DNA of 64,000 nucleotides, taken from assembly GCA_017302655.1 (NCBI GenBank), contig JAFLDE010000010.1, forward strand, positions 20,400 through 84,399. The letters are read 5' to 3'. Made by a program: the position numbers and the translations under genes. Origin of the DNA: Burkholderiales bacterium. Its GTDB lineage: Bacteria; Pseudomonadota; Gammaproteobacteria; Burkholderiales; Burkholderiaceae_C. Under the pieces are notes generated by a model, which did not search any database, had not been told where the DNA came from, and saw nothing but the letters and a program-made list of their open reading frames with translations. Shown piece after piece: positions 51,359 through 62,636 of this stretch (position 1 is the first letter of the stretch; every line of letters starts with the position of its first letter).

Positions 51359-51859
51359 TCAGACAGCAGCGGGTTCGCCACGCTTCGCCGCCAGCGCCGC
51401 CAGCACGGCAGCGGTGCGCTGCACAGGCGACTTGAGCAGACCGGCCAGTTGCGACAGCAAGATTTCCTTGCTGGGCACCGAAGCCAGGGTCTTCAGGCTG
51501 TTCACGTCCAGGGCCTTGCCGTTGTAGGCGCCACCCTTCAGGATCAGCTTGTCATTGCTCTTGGCGAAGTCGGCCACCACCTTGGCGGCGGCGACAGCGT
51601 CTTCCGAAAAGCCGTAAATCAGCGGACCGACCATCAGCTCCGCCGCGGGCTCGAACGGGGTGCCGGCGACAGCGCGACGGGCCAGGGTGTTCTTCAGCAC
51701 ATGAAGGTACACACCCTTGCTCCGCGCGTCGACGCGCAGCTTGTTCAGAGCTTCCACGGTGAGGCCACGGTACTCGGCGATCGCGAGCGTCTGGGACTTG
51801 GCAGCTTGCGCGGCCACTTCCGAGATGACGGCTGCCTTCTCGTTGCGATTCAGACTCAA
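51359..51859 (-). CDS. rplJ: 50S ribosomal protein L10
   Basis: L10 (166 residues) anchors the L7/L12 stalk and represses the rplJL mRNA leader in E. coli. The best start is TTG at 51859 giving [18 protein letters not shown], with AGGAG eight bases upstream. A GTG five codons earlier would place the Shine-Dalgarno inside the gene. The 228 bases between it and rplA probably hold the L10 leader but I cannot fold it by eye. Confidence 0.95.
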   Translation of the reverse strand: MSLNRNEKAAVISEVAAQAAKSQTLAIAEYRGLTVEALNKLRVDARSKGVYLHVLKNTLARRAVAGTPFEPAAELMVGPLIYGFSEDAVAAAKVVADFAKSNDKLILKGGAYNGKALDVNSLKTLASVPSKEILLSQLAGLLKSPVQRTAAVLAALAAKRGEPAAV

Positions 51860-52087
51860 GGTCTTTCTCCTCACATCGCGACTCTCGGGCTTGCGCCTTT
51901 GAGTCGCACCGGTTTCAGCGACCTTGCCGTCTTGGAGCCCCAGGCGTCTTGCGACTCAAGGGGGATTCCTCGTCGGCGGGTTCGCCATCTGCGCTGGCGG
52001 TCAAGCGACCTTTAAGCAAGTTCTTCAGGCTCGCGCCAGCGGTCTTGGATGGCCCAGCCCGGCAACGGGCTGGCCCACCACTCACAC

Positions 52088-52795
52088 TCAGGCCGAAGCT
52101 TGAGCGTTGATCGATGCCACATCGACACGGGCGCCCACGCCCATGGTCGACGACACAGCCACCTTGCGCAGGTAGACGCCCTTGCTCGAGGCCGGCTTGG
52201 CCTTGGTCAGGGCTTCCAGCAGCGCGCGCAGGTTGCCGGCCAGCTTCTCGTCTTCGAACGAGCGGCGGCCGATGGTGCCGTGGATGATGCCGGCCTTGTC
52301 GACGCGGAACTGGACTTGGCCAGCCTTCGCGTTCTTCACGGCTGTGGCGACGTCAGGCGTCACGGTGCCGACCTTCGGGTTCGGCATCAGGCCGCGGGGA
52401 CCCAGGATCTGACCCAGGGTACCGACGATGCGCATGGTGTCCGGCGAGGCAATGACCACGTCGAAGGGCATGTCGCCCGCCTTCACGCGCTCGGCCAGGT
52501 CTTCCATGCCGACGACATCGGCACCTGCGGCCTTGGCTTCCTCAGCCTTGGCGCCTTGGGCAAACACAGCCACTCGCTTGGTCTTGCCGGTGCCATGGGG
52601 CATCACGACGGCGCCGCGAACCACCTGGTCCGACTTCTTCGCGTCGACGCCGAGCTGCACGGCCACGTCGATCGACTCGTCAAACTTGGCGGTGGCCAGG
52701 CTCTTCACCAGGGCCAGGGCCTCAGCGATGGGATACAGCTTGGTCGTTTCGACCTTGCCAGCCAACGCCTTTTGCTTCTTGGTGAGCTTGGCCAT
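52088..52795 (-). CDS. rplA: 50S ribosomal protein L1
   Basis: L1 (235 residues) forms the mobile stalk at the E site and represses the rplKA message. [15 protein letters not shown] at the start and [19 protein letters not shown] are family signatures. It follows rplK after one base, so L11 and L1 are coupled. The L1 target in E. coli is the leader before rplK; here that leader is the 200-base gap 53229-53428. Confidence 0.98.
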   Translation of the reverse strand: MAKLTKKQKALAGKVETTKLYPIAEALALVKSLATAKFDESIDVAVQLGVDAKKSDQVVRGAVVMPHGTGKTKRVAVFAQGAKAEEAKAAGADVVGMEDLAERVKAGDMPFDVVIASPDTMRIVGTLGQILGPRGLMPNPKVGTVTPDVATAVKNAKAGQVQFRVDKAGIIHGTIGRRSFEDEKLAGNLRALLEALTKAKPASSKGVYLRKVAVSSTMGVGARVDVASINAQASA

Positions 52796-52796
52796 G

Positions 52797-53228
52797 TCAG
52801 ACCCCTTCCACGATGATGCCCATCGAACGGGCCGAGCCAGCGATGATGCGAACAGCGCCGTCCAAATCCGCGGCGTTCATGTCCTTCATCTTGACCTTCG
52901 CGATTTCTTCCAACTGGGCGCGGGTCAGCTTGCCGACCTTGTCCAGGTGCGGGCGCTGCGAGCCCTTGTCGATCTTCGCGGCCTTCTTGATCAGCACGGT
53001 CGCAGGGGGCGACTTGATCTCGAAGGTGAAGCTCTTGTCGGCGAAGGCGGTGATGACCACCGGCAGCACCAGACCCGGCTCCACGCCCTGCGTCTTGGCG
53101 TTGAACGCCTTGCAGAACTCCATGATGTTGAGACCGCGCTGACCCAGCGCGGGGCCGATCGGAGGCGATGGGTTCGCCTTGCCGGCCGGAACTTGCAGCT
53201 TGATGAAGCCGACAATTTTCTTTGCCAT
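52797..53228 (-). CDS. rplK: 50S ribosomal protein L11
   Basis: L11 (143 residues) forms the GTPase-associated centre and is needed for the RelA stringent response. [20 protein letters not shown] is followed by [20 protein letters not shown]. The start at 53228 has AGGAGTGAAT upstream; 26 further open codons are leader. It follows nusG with a 200-base gap, where the L1 autoregulatory site is expected. Confidence 0.98.
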   Translation of the reverse strand: MAKKIVGFIKLQVPAGKANPSPPIGPALGQRGLNIMEFCKAFNAKTQGVEPGLVLPVVITAFADKSFTFEIKSPPATVLIKKAAKIDKGSQRPHLDKVGKLTRAQLEEIAKVKMKDMNAADLDGAVRIIAGSARSMGIIVEGV

Positions 53229-53428
53229 TGATTCACTCCTGAGGAGAGGCCGCGAAGGCCGCCCCGAGTACAAACGCCAAGCCCGCGGGGGCGCTTGGCT
53301 CCTCATGCCGGGAAACGCGCCCGGCTATCACGACCAGTGGATTCGCTTGCACGAATCGGGCTCTGGCATGCCCTCAGACTTTGCCTACGGCCTCGCGGCC
53401 TTCGGCGAAGTTTGACGCGCGACGCGCG

Positions 53429-53992
53429 TCAGACTTTCTCAACCTGACCGAAATCGAGCTCCACGGGCGTGGCGCGACCAAAGATGGTCACCGACACGCG
53501 CAGCTTGCTCTTGTCGTAGTTCACTTCCTCGATGGCGCCATTGAAGTCGGCAAACGGGCCGTCCTTCACGCGCACCACCTCGCCAACCGTCCACTCGAAC
53601 TTGGGACGCGGCTTCTCCACGCCTTCCTGCATTTGGTTGACGATCTTCATCACCTCTGCCTCGGAGATCGGGGCCGGACGATTGCGCGCGCCACCCACGA
53701 AACCCGTGACCTTGCTGGTGTGTTTGACCAAATGCCAGGAATCGTCATCGAGGACCATCTCGACGAGCACATAGCCCGGGAAGAAGCGACGCTCGGTGAT
53801 CGCCTTCTTGCCGTTCTTCAGCTCGACAACCTCTTCGGTCGGCACCAGGATGCGACCGAACTTGTCCTGCATGCCGGCACGCTCGATGCGCTCCTTGAGG
53901 TTGCGCTCGACTGCCTTTTCCATGCCGGAATAGGCGTGCACCACATACCAGCGCTTGTTGCTGGCGGCCGCCGCCACTTGTTGCTCAGTCAT
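53429..53992 (-). CDS. nusG: Transcription termination/antitermination factor NusG
   Basis: NusG (187 residues) links RNA polymerase to Rho or to ribosomal S10. The NGN domain ([20 protein letters not shown]) and the C-terminal KOW domain ([20 protein letters not shown]) are intact. The stop codon lies within a 17-base palindrome (53414-53430) with no T-run. It is 13 bases after secE. Confidence 0.97.
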   Translation of the reverse strand: MTEQQVAAAASNKRWYVVHAYSGMEKAVERNLKERIERAGMQDKFGRILVPTEEVVELKNGKKAITERRFFPGYVLVEMVLDDDSWHLVKHTSKVTGFVGGARNRPAPISEAEVMKIVNQMQEGVEKPRPKFEWTVGEVVRVKDGPFADFNGAIEEVNYDKSKLRVSVTIFGRATPVELDFGQVEKV

Positions 53993-54005
53993 CGCCTTCC
54001 CTTCC

Positions 54006-54398
54006 TCAGCGCTTCCAGCCCAGCAGCAGGTCGTAAAGCACCCACTCGAGCGACTTGTCGGTCAACCACAGGAACAGGGCCATCACCACCACGAAGGCGA
54101 ACACATAGCCGGTCATCTGCAAGGACTCCTTGCGCGTAGGCCAGACGACCTTTCGCGCTTCGCGCCAGCTGTCGCGCCCGTAGGCGATCAGCGACTTGCC
54201 CTGCTCGGACACAAAGAACAACAGCGCGCCTGCCAGCAGCAACCCGATGAGCGAACCCCATTGGGCCAACGCCCCCTGCTTGGTGAGCAGGTAGTAGGCC
54301 ACCACGCCACCAGCGGCGAGCAGCACGGCGCCGGCCAGCTTGGCCTTTTCGGCACCGGGTGTGACGGTTTGGACTTCGGTGGAGGACATCGTGTTCAT
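54006..54398 (-). CDS. secE: Preprotein translocase subunit SecE
   Basis: SecE (130 residues) clamps SecY in the Sec translocon. Three membrane helices are seen (about 27-45, 50-66 and 105-125), the proteobacterial three-helix form, with the conserved amphipathic region [18 protein letters not shown] use the ATG at 54398 ([10 protein letters not shown]); the ATG at 54389 is an equal alternative. It lies between tRNA-Trp and nusG. Confidence 0.94.
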   Translation of the reverse strand: MNTMSSTEVQTVTPGAEKAKLAGAVLLAAGGVVAYYLLTKQGALAQWGSLIGLLLAGALLFFVSEQGKSLIAYGRDSWREARKVVWPTRKESLQMTGYVFAFVVVMALFLWLTDKSLEWVLYDLLLGWKR

Positions 54399-54516
54399 GC
54401 GTTGCACCGGGGGGGGGTTGAGACTTGCCGGCGCCCGGTGCGCCATTCAGCAGCAAGGCCCGCCGGGTCAAAACCGCAGCGGGCCGCTTCGTTTCGAGTC
54501 TTGCTGGCGGTTCAGG

Positions 54517-54592
54517 TGGCAGGGGAAGAGGGTCTCGAACCCCCAACCTTCGGTTTTGGAGACCGACGCTCTGCCAATTGAGCTATTCCCCT
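54517..54592 (-). tRNA. trnW: tRNA-Trp (anticodon CCA)
   Basis: This 76-base cloverleaf has the acceptor arm AGGGGAA/TTCCCCT, the anticodon loop CTCCAAA with CCA, and the T loop TTCGAGA; the 3' CCA is encoded. It lies 17 bases after tuf copy 2 and upstream of secE, a common betaproteobacterial order. Confidence 0.96.
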
Positions 54593-54609
54593 GCGGTGAA
54601 CCTATCGCC

Positions 54610-55800
<1,191 letters not shown>

Positions 55801-55851
55801 TGCTTGCTCCTGGCGGACTGGTCTGTCAGGTTGACGGTGAAAGAAAGAAGG

Positions 55852-55926
<75 letters not shown>

Positions 55927-56001
55927 AGCGACACAGGGCTGCGGACCCAACCGGGCCGGATCCGCAATCCGATGTCGCCTTCGTCCTTACAAGCCAGCCG
56001 C

Positions 56002-56075
56002 TGGAGCGGGAGACGGGAATCGAACCCGCGTCATTAGCTTGGAAGGCTAAGGTTCTACCATTGAACTACTCCCGC
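56002..56075 (-). tRNA. trnG: tRNA-Gly (anticodon TCC)
   Basis: This 74-base cloverleaf has the acceptor arm GCGGGAG/CTCCCGC, the anticodon stem TTAGC/GCTAA and the loop CTTCCAA. CCA is encoded. It is the middle tRNA of the Tyr-Gly-Thr cluster. Confidence 0.96.
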
Positions 56076-56101
56076 TCTGAAACCAGTTCTGGAGCTTCGC
56101 T

Positions 56102-56187
56102 TGGTGGAGGAGGCTGGATTCGAACCAGCGTACGCGTTAGCGGGCAGATTTACAGTCTGCTGCCTTTAACCACTCGGCCACCCCTCC
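56102..56187 (-). tRNA. trnY: tRNA-Tyr (anticodon GTA)
   Basis: This 86-base class II tRNA has a long variable arm and the anticodon stem GCAGA/TCTGC with the loop CTGTAAA. CCA is encoded. It is the first gene of the tRNA-tuf unit. Confidence 0.95.
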
Positions 56188-56203
56188 TGGGAGCGAGCCC
56201 GCG

Positions 56204-56234
56204 ACTATAACACAGCGCCCCGCGTCGTCGGCAA
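56204..56234 (-). promoter_or_regulatory. Candidate promoter of the tRNA-tuf unit
   Basis: On the minus strand TATAGT (56204-56209) lies about 17 bases before the tRNA-Tyr 5' end, with TTGCCG (56229-56234) at a long 19-base spacing. The -10 box overlaps the ung stop codon, so the promoter lies within the ung 3' end. Confidence 0.45.
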
Positions 56235-56900
56235 GGCCAAATCCCAGGACCAATTCACGCCGCGAGCGCTCAACCAAGCCTGCGCCGTTCGAAAGTGTCC
56301 ACAGCCCAGGAAGGGTTGCGGAGGCCGGCGAGCCGACAGCGGCGAGGGGTGATTGGCCGTGAGCACCAGATGACCTTGGCCTTCGATCAGCTCACGCTTG
56401 GCCTGGGCGTGCGCACCCCAGAGCAGGAAGGCCTTGGGCGCCGGATGACGCGCGGCCGCGTGAATGAGCGAGTCGGTCAACGCCTCCCAACCCCAGCGGG
56501 CATGGCTGGCCGGAAGACCATCCTCGACCGTGAGCACCGTGTTCAGCAGCAAGGCGCCACGTTCTGCCCAGGCCAGCAGGCTGACCTGCCCGGCAGCCCG
56601 AATTCCGCAATCGCGCTCCAACTCCGACAGGATGTTGCGCAAACTGGGCGGCGGCTTGAGTCCATGCGGAACCGAAAAGGCCAGCCCCTCCGCCTGGCCA
56701 GGGCCGTGGTAAGGATCTTGGCCGAGGATGACCACATGACAGCGGTCGAGCGCCGTCAGGCGCAAAGCCCTGAGCGGATCCGGCGGGTAGACCGCGACAC
56801 CACTTCGCCGCCGCGCCTCCACGCGCTCGAGCAGCTCACCGTGGGTGGCAGCCCAGGCTTCGTAGATCGGCGCCCAACCGTCGGCGAGTTGCTCGCTCAC
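56205..56900 (-). CDS. ung: Uracil-DNA glycosylase
   Basis: Ung (231 residues) removes uracil from DNA to start base-excision repair. The water-activating loop GQDPYHG (60-66, Asp62) and the leucine-loop motif NHPSPLSA are intact, as is [10 protein letters not shown]. The stop overlaps the promoter of the downstream tRNA-tuf unit. The start overlaps the trpC stop by four bases, so ung is read from the trp operon. Confidence 0.96.
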   Translation of the reverse strand: MSEQLADGWAPIYEAWAATHGELLERVEARRRSGVAVYPPDPLRALRLTALDRCHVVILGQDPYHGPGQAEGLAFSVPHGLKPPPSLRNILSELERDCGIRAAGQVSLLAWAERGALLLNTVLTVEDGLPASHARWGWEALTDSLIHAAARHPAPKAFLLWGAHAQAKRELIEGQGHLVLTANHPSPLSARRPPQPFLGCGHFRTAQAWLSARGVNWSWDLALPTTRGAVL

Positions 56901-57667
56901 GCAAAGAGCTCAGCCAAGGCCTGCCCAGGGTCGGGGGCGCGCATGAAGGCCTCACCGACCAAGAAGGCGTGGACACCATGCGCACGCATCAGCGCGACAT
57001 CCTGCCGCCCCAGGATGCCGGACTCGGTGATCAGCAAACGATCAGGCCCGACCCGCTCCCGCAAATCCAAAGTGGTTTGCAGGCTGACCTCGAAACTGCG
57101 CAGGTTGCGGTTGTTGATGCCCTGCAGCGGTGTCTTCAGCCGCAGCGCCCGATCCAGTTCGGCGGCGTCGTGGCTTTCCACCAGCACGTCCATGCCCAGC
57201 TCCAGCGCGCATTGCTCCAGGTCGCGCAGCTGCGCATCGTCGAGGCAGGCCACGATGAGCAGGATCGCGTCAGCCCCCATCGCCCGGGCTTCCACCACCT
57301 GCAACTCTTCAACGATGAAGTCCTTTCGAATCACAGGCAGGCGGCAGGCCGCTCGGGCCAGTTCCAGGTTGCGACGACTGCCCTGGAAGAAGGATTCGTC
57401 GGTGAGCACCGACAGGCATGCGGCACCCCCAGCCTCGTAACACCGCGCAATCTCAGCCGGGTCGAAGGGATCGCGCAGCACGCCTTTGCTCGGGCTGGCC
57501 TTCTTGACTTCCGCGATCACCGCCGGTCGCCGCGCGACCAAGGCAGCGGCAAAGCCGCGCGGCGCATCGGCCGCATGGGCCTGCTCCCGCAACTGGGCGG
57601 CCAGCGGGCGCAAGCGGGCGATCTCTTCTTGCTTGACGGCGACGATGCGCCGCAGGATGTCAGCCAT
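56897..57667 (-). CDS. trpC: Indole-3-glycerol-phosphate synthase
   Basis: TrpC (256 residues, monofunctional, without TrpF) closes the indole ring in tryptophan synthesis. The barrel motifs [15 protein letters not shown] and ITESGI are present. The start [16 protein letters not shown] overlaps the trpD stop by eight bases; longer upstream frames are rejected because they overlap trpD. Confidence 0.97.
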   Translation of the reverse strand: MADILRRIVAVKQEEIARLRPLAAQLREQAHAADAPRGFAAALVARRPAVIAEVKKASPSKGVLRDPFDPAEIARCYEAGGAACLSVLTDESFFQGSRRNLELARAACRLPVIRKDFIVEELQVVEARAMGADAILLIVACLDDAQLRDLEQCALELGMDVLVESHDAAELDRALRLKTPLQGINNRNLRSFEVSLQTTLDLRERVGPDRLLITESGILGRQDVALMRAHGVHAFLVGEAFMRAPDPGQALAELFA

Positions 57668-58697
57668 GCTCGAACCTGCCGTGTGTGGCGTCCACGAAGG
57701 CCTTGAGCTTGGCGCTTGCGGCGCCGCTGTCGATGGCCTTCGCTGCCAGCGCGATGCCCTCGGCCACGCCGCCGGCCACTTGCGCCGCATAGAGCGCTGC
57801 CCCGGCGTTGAGCAGCACGATGTCTCGCGCCGTCCCGGCATCGCCCGCCAGCACGCCGCGCAGCATGGCGGCGCTCTCCTGCGCATCGGCCACCCGCAAG
57901 CGGCGCGTGTGCGCCATGGCCAGACCGAAGTCTTCAGGGTGCAACTCGTACTCGCGCACTTCGCCGTCCTTCAGCTCACCCACCAGGGTTGAGGCGCCGA
58001 GGCTCAGTTCGTCGAGCCCGTCCTGTCCGTAAACGACCAACGCATGCTGGGCACCCAAACGCTGCAGCACACGCACCTGAATGCCAACGAGATCCGGATG
58101 GAACACCCCCATCAGGATGTTGGGCGCGCCGGCTGGGTTGGTGAGCGGCCCGAGGATGTTGAACATGGTCCGCACGCCCAGCTCCTTGCGCACCGGCGCG
58201 ATGTTCTTCATCGCCGGATGGTGGTTGGGCGCAAACATGAAGCCCATGCCGACACGCTCGATGCAAACGGCGACTTCCTCGGGGCCTAGATCAATGCGCG
58301 CACCCAGCGCTTCCAGCACGTCGGCGCTGCCGGTCTTGCTGCTCACGCTGCGGCCGCCGTGCTTGGCCACCTGCGCACCCGCCGCAGCGGCCACGAAGGC
58401 CGAGCAGGTGCTGATGTTGAAGCTGTGCGCACCGTCGCCGCCGGTGCCCACCACGTCCAGCAGGTGCGGCAAGGGCGGCAGCACCACCTTCCTGGACAGC
58501 TCGCGCATGACCTCGGCCGCGGCCGCGATCTCTCCCACCGTCTCCTTCTTCACGCGCAGACCGGTGATGAAGGCGGCCGCCATGACCGGCGACATCTCGC
58601 CGGTCATGATGCGCCGCATCAGGTGCAGCATTTCGTCCGGGAAGATCTCGCGGTGCTCGATGACGCGTTGCAGCGCTTCGGAATCAAGGATCGGCAT
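57660..58697 (-). CDS. trpD: Anthranilate phosphoribosyltransferase
   Basis: TrpD (345 residues) joins anthranilate to PRPP. The [14 protein letters not shown] pyrophosphate loop and the [20 protein letters not shown] stretch are clear. The start [10 protein letters not shown] lies one base after the ltaE stop; 20 more upstream codons overlap ltaE. Confidence 0.97.
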   Translation of the reverse strand: MPILDSEALQRVIEHREIFPDEMLHLMRRIMTGEMSPVMAAAFITGLRVKKETVGEIAAAAEVMRELSRKVVLPPLPHLLDVVGTGGDGAHSFNISTCSAFVAAAAGAQVAKHGGRSVSSKTGSADVLEALGARIDLGPEEVAVCIERVGMGFMFAPNHHPAMKNIAPVRKELGVRTMFNILGPLTNPAGAPNILMGVFHPDLVGIQVRVLQRLGAQHALVVYGQDGLDELSLGASTLVGELKDGEVREYELHPEDFGLAMAHTRRLRVADAQESAAMLRGVLAGDAGTARDIVLLNAGAALYAAQVAGGVAEGIALAAKAIDSGAASAKLKAFVDATHGRFEHG

Positions 58698-58698
58698 C

Positions 58699-59733
58699 TC
58701 AGCGGGCCTCGAAGAAGGAACGGGTGGCGGCGATGGCACGGTCGATGCCTTCGACATCCACGTCCAGGTGGGTGACGAAGCGCAGGCCCACCATGCCGGT
58801 GGCCAGCACGCCCTGCGCCTTCAGATGGGCAAGCAAGGCAGCGGCATCAGGCACCTGCGCGAACACGATGTTGGTCTGCGGCGGTTGGACGCCGACGCCC
58901 GGAATCGCTGCCAGGCCTTCAGCCAATCGGCGAGCCAACGCGTGGTCCTGGGCGAGTCGCTCCACGTGGTGCGACAGCGCGTGATCAGCCGCTGCCGCCA
59001 GCAATCCGACTTGACGCATGCCGCCACCGAGCCGCTTGCGCTCGCGGTGGGCCTGGGCGATGAATTGGCGGCTGCCGCAGAGCATGGAGCCGACCGGCGC
59101 CCCCAGTCCCTTGCTGAAGCAGACCGAGACCGAGTCAAAGCCTTCGCACAAGGCCGCTGGCGGCTGGCCACTGGCAACGGCGGCGTTGAACAGGCGAGCG
59201 CCGTCCAGGTGGGTCGCCAGGCCACGCGCACGGGCCAGCGCGGTTGCCTCGCGCACCCGCTCGGGGGGCAGCACCTGGCCGTTCCAGGTGTTCTCCAGGC
59301 ACAGCAGCCGGGTGCGTGCGAAGTGGGCGTCGTCGGGCTTGATCGCCGCGGCGATGTCCTCGACCCGCAAGCTGCCGTCCGCCTGCTGGGCCAGCGGCTG
59401 AGGCTGGATGCCCCCCAGCACCGCCGCGCCGCCCCCTTCGTAGCGGTAGCAATGCGCCATCTGACCAACGAGGTACTCGTCGCCCCGGCCGCAATGCGCC
59501 AGCAGGGCACACAGATTGCTCTGCGTGCCGCTGCTCATGAAGAGCGCCGCCTCGTAACCCAGCAGAGCCGCCACGCGTTCCTGCAGCGCCTGCACGCTGG
59601 GGTCGTCGCCGAACACGTCGTCGCCCACCTCGGCCGAGGCCATCGCGGCACGCATCGCCGCGGTTGGCCGCGTCACGGTGTCGCTGCGCAGGTCAACGGC
59701 TGCTCGCATGGAAACTGGAGGCCGATCACTCAC
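58699..59733 (-). CDS. ltaE: Low-specificity L-threonine aldolase
   Basis: This 344-residue PLP enzyme cleaves L-threonine and L-allo-threonine to glycine and acetaldehyde. The PLP lysine lies in [29 protein letters not shown] near the start and [10 protein letters not shown] are typical. It is inserted between trpG and trpD, overlapping trpG by four bases and lying one base before trpD. It is therefore coupled to tryptophan synthesis genes; why is unclear, perhaps because glycine or serine supply and tryptophan demand are linked. Confidence 0.93.
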   Translation of the reverse strand: MSDRPPVSMRAAVDLRSDTVTRPTAAMRAAMASAEVGDDVFGDDPSVQALQERVAALLGYEAALFMSSGTQSNLCALLAHCGRGDEYLVGQMAHCYRYEGGGAAVLGGIQPQPLAQQADGSLRVEDIAAAIKPDDAHFARTRLLCLENTWNGQVLPPERVREATALARARGLATHLDGARLFNAAVASGQPPAALCEGFDSVSVCFSKGLGAPVGSMLCGSRQFIAQAHRERKRLGGGMRQVGLLAAAADHALSHHVERLAQDHALARRLAEGLAAIPGVGVQPPQTNIVFAQVPDAAALLAHLKAQGVLATGMVGLRFVTHLDVDVEGIDRAIAATRSFFEAR

Positions 59734-60314
59734 GGCGCCATCTCCAGGAAGTTGCGCAGCTGCGCATGGCCATGCTCGGAGAGGATGGACTCCGGGTGGT
59801 ACTGCACGCCTTCCAGCGGCGTGCGCGTGCCGGCCAGCTCGCGGTGCCGCACGCCCTGGATCTCTCCATCCTCGCTGCGTGCAGTGACCTCCAGTTCGGC
59901 CGGACAGCTCGCGGCCTCGATCACCAACGAGTGGTAGCGCACCACCTGGAAAGGCGAGGGAAGTCCCTTGAAGAGGCCCCTGCCGTCGTGCGAGACCTGG
60001 CTCATCTTGCCGTGCATCTGCTGCTTAGCGCGCACGATGCGCCCACCCAGCGCTTGCCCGATGCTCTGGTGGCCGAGGCAGACGCCAAGGATGGGCAGCT
60101 TGCCGATGAAGGCCTGGATGGCCGGCACGCACACCCCGGCCTCGGTCGGCGTGCAGGGCCCGGGTGAAAGCACCAGGTGCGAAGGCGCCAGTTGCGCGAT
60201 GCCGGCCACGTCGATCTCGTCGTTGCGCAGCACCTTCACCTGCGCCCCGAGCTCACCCAGGTACTGGACAAGGTTGAAGGTGAAGCTGTCGTAGTTATCG
60301 ATCATCAACACCAT
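59730..60314 (-). CDS. trpG: Anthranilate synthase component II (glutamine amidotransferase)
   Basis: TrpG (194 residues) supplies ammonia to TrpE. The nucleophile motif [10 protein letters not shown] and the [10 protein letters not shown] histidine-glutamate pair are intact. It could also serve para-aminobenzoate synthase, as in other bacteria with a shared subunit. It follows trpE by two bases and overlaps ltaE. Confidence 0.95.
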   Translation of the reverse strand: MVLMIDNYDSFTFNLVQYLGELGAQVKVLRNDEIDVAGIAQLAPSHLVLSPGPCTPTEAGVCVPAIQAFIGKLPILGVCLGHQSIGQALGGRIVRAKQQMHGKMSQVSHDGRGLFKGLPSPFQVVRYHSLVIEAASCPAELEVTARSEDGEIQGVRHRELAGTRTPLEGVQYHPESILSEHGHAQLRNFLEMAP

Positions 60315-60316
60315 GA

Positions 60317-61819
60317 TCAGAATCCTCCGTCCACCAGCTCGGCCGCTCGCAGCATGGCGCGCGCCTTGGCCTCAGTCTCGGCCCACTCCAGCTCGGGCAC
60401 CGAGTCGGCCACCACGCCGGCGGCGGCCTGCGCGTGCAGCATGCCGTCCTTGACGATGCCGGTGCGAATGGCGATGGCCAGGTCCATGTCGCCAGCAAAA
60501 CTGAGGTAGCCGCAGGCGCCGCCGTAGATGCCGCGCTGCACCGGCTCCAGTTCGTCGATCAGCTCCATCGCGCGCACCTTCGGCGCGCCGGTCAGGGTGC
60601 CGGCCGGGAAGGTGGCACGCAGCACGTCCAACTGCCCGACGTCCGGGCGCAGCACGCCCTCGACGTTGCTGACGATGTGCATCACATGCGAATAGCGCTC
60701 GATGACGAAGGCATCGGTCACCTTCACGCTGCCTACTTCCGCGATACGCCCGATGTCGTTGCGCGCCAGGTCGATCAGCATCAGGTGCTCGGCGCGCTCC
60801 TTGGGGTCGGCCTTCAGCTCAGCCTCGAGCGCCAGGTCCTGTTCGGGCGTGGCGCCGCGCGGGCGGGTGCCGGCCAAGGGCCGGATGGTCACCTTGCGCC
60901 CGCCCCCCTGCGCCGCAGGGCGGTGCTCCTCGCGCACCAGGATCTCCGGCGAGGCGCCGACGATCTGGAAGTCCCCCATGTCGTAGAAGTACATGTAGGG
61001 GCTGGGATTGAGCGTGCGTAGCGCCCGGTACAGCGCGATGGGCGCGGCCTCGAAGCGGCGCGAGATGCGCTGCCCCACTTGCACCTGCATCAGATCACCG
61101 GCCGCGATGTACTCCTTGGCCCGCAGCACCGCCGCCAGGTAGTCCGCCTTGGCAAAGGGCCGCTCTACCGGCGGTGCCGGGCGCGGCGCCACCTCGGGCA
61201 CCTCCACGCCACGGCGCAACTGCACGGCCAGATCGGCCAGGCGGCTGGTCGCGCGGGCGTGAGCCTGCGGCTCGGCCGGATCGGCCCAGACGATGAGGAA
61301 CAACCGACCCGAGAGGTTGTCGATCACCGCCACCTCTTCGCAGAGCAGCAGCAGAATGTCCGGCGTGCCCAGACCGTCCGGGCGCTCGGCACCGGCCAGG
61401 CGCGGCTCGATGGCCCGCACCGCCTCGTAGCCGAAGTAACCGGCCAGCCCGCCGCAAAAGCGTGGCAAGCCAGGCGGGATGTAGGGCCTGAGTCGCTCCT
61501 GGTAGGCGGCAATGAAGTCCAGCGGGTTGCCCTGGTGCCGTTCCAGCACCTCGCCGTCGCGCACCAGCTCGGTCAGGTCGCCAGTGGCGCGCAGCAAGGT
61601 GCGCGCCGGCAGGCCGATGAAGGAATAGCGTCCGAAGCGCTCGCCGCCAATCACCGACTCCAGCAGGAAGCTGTTGGCGCGGCCAGCGGCCAGTTTCAGA
61701 TAGAGGGAGAGCGGCGTCTCCAGGTCGGCGAGCAAGTCCAGGCTCACCGGGATGCGGTTGTGGCCAAGGGCGGCCAGGCGCAGGAAGTCTTCAGCGTTCG
61801 TCACGTTGCACGGATCCAC
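60317..61819 (-). CDS. trpE: Anthranilate synthase component I
   Basis: TrpE (about 500 residues) makes anthranilate from chorismate. The N-terminal tryptophan-binding part carries [18 protein letters not shown] and the catalytic domain [17 protein letters not shown] and [18 protein letters not shown]. Two GTG starts are possible, at 61819 and 61804; neither has a strong ribosome-binding site. A hairpin with an 8-bp perfect stem lies just upstream (61835-61855) without a T-run, and I see no tryptophan-rich leader peptide. Confidence 0.94.
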   Translation of the reverse strand: MDPCNVTNAEDFLRLAALGHNRIPVSLDLLADLETPLSLYLKLAAGRANSFLLESVIGGERFGRYSFIGLPARTLLRATGDLTELVRDGEVLERHQGNPLDFIAAYQERLRPYIPPGLPRFCGGLAGYFGYEAVRAIEPRLAGAERPDGLGTPDILLLLCEEVAVIDNLSGRLFLIVWADPAEPQAHARATSRLADLAVQLRRGVEVPEVAPRPAPPVERPFAKADYLAAVLRAKEYIAAGDLMQVQVGQRISRRFEAAPIALYRALRTLNPSPYMYFYDMGDFQIVGASPEILVREEHRPAAQGGGRKVTIRPLAGTRPRGATPEQDLALEAELKADPKERAEHLMLIDLARNDIGRIAEVGSVKVTDAFVIERYSHVMHIVSNVEGVLRPDVGQLDVLRATFPAGTLTGAPKVRAMELIDELEPVQRGIYGGACGYLSFAGDMDLAIAIRTGIVKDGMLHAQAAAGVVADSVPELEWAETEAKARAMLRAAELVDGGF

Positions 61820-62051
61820 AAATCGTCGGGGACAGCCGCGTCCAAGCGACGCGGCGCGTTCAGCGGCGTTTCAGCGTCGCCAGGGCCAGGCTCCCCGGCC
61901 GGCCGACCTGTGCATGGGGGATCGTGCGACAAACATGGTGCGGCGCAGTGTAGTGGCGCGGCCCCGTCAACGCGGCTCGGGCTTTCTCGTTGGTGGCGCC
62001 TGCTTTCGCGTCGCCACAATCCACGCTGCGCAAAACATCTGGAGACTCCCC
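61820..62051. other. Divergent region between trpE and the chalcone-isomerase-like gene
   Basis: This 232-base stretch holds the upstream regions of both genes and the hairpin at 61835-61855 noted under trpE. A good pair of promoter boxes was not found on either strand. A GGAGA ribosome-binding site lies before the plus-strand gene. Confidence 0.4.
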
Positions 62052-62636
62052 ATGCGTCGTGCCTTCCTGGCCACCCTGCTGGCCCTTTCCCTGCCCTTTG
62101 GCGCTCTGGCGCAGACCGTCGATGTCGGCGGCGCCAAGATCGACACCGCCACCGAACTGGCCGGCCAGAAGCTGGTGCTCAACGGCTCCGGCGTTCGCTA
62201 CCGTGCCGTGTTCAAGGTCTACGCCATTGGCCTGTACTTGAAGGCCAAGGCCGATACGCCGGACGCCGTGATCAAGATGGACGGCGCCAAGCGCGTCACG
62301 CTCAAGCTGCTGCGCGACGTGGACGGCAAAGACCTCGGCAAGGCTTTCACCGACGGCATGCAGAAGAACATGCTGCCCGAGGAGCGCGCCAAGGCCATCA
62401 ACGGTATCTTCAAGTTCGGCAAGGTGTTCCAGGACATCAAGCGCGCGCCCAACGGCTCAACCATCGGCGTGGACTGGGTGCCCGGCACCGGCGCGCAGAT
62501 CACCATGGATGGCAAGGCGATTGGCGAGGTGATTGCCGAGCCGGAGTTCTACAGCGCACTGCTGCGCATCTGGCTGGGTGAGGACCCGGCCGACGAGAAA
62601 CTCAAAGGCCTGCTGCTCGGCAAGAGCGGGCGCTGA
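62052..62636 (+). CDS. Exported chalcone-isomerase-like domain protein
   Basis: This 194-residue protein has a signal peptide (residues 1-21, LLALSLPFGALAQ) and a chalcone-isomerase-like fold (Chalcone_3 type). The mature part includes YRAVFKVYAIGLYLKA and ITMDGKAIGEVI. It is periplasmic; bacterial members have no established activity and probably bind fatty acids or other small ligands. Its 3' end overlaps gph by 35 bases tail to tail. Confidence 0.87.
   Translation: MRRAFLATLLALSLPFGALAQTVDVGGAKIDTATELAGQKLVLNGSGVRYRAVFKVYAIGLYLKAKADTPDAVIKMDGAKRVTLKLLRDVDGKDLGKAFTDGMQKNMLPEERAKAINGIFKFGKVFQDIKRAPNGSTIGVDWVPGTGAQITMDGKAIGEVIAEPEFYSALLRIWLGEDPADEKLKGLLLGKSGR

Noticed and set aside
53414-53430. 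17-base palindrome GACGCGCGACGCGCGTC at the nusG stop
   Set aside because: No T-run and very GC-rich; likely chance, so not called a terminator.
61835-61855. Transcription attenuator before trpE
   Set aside because: The hairpin has no T-run and there is no tryptophan-rich leader peptide; kept only as a remark under trpE.
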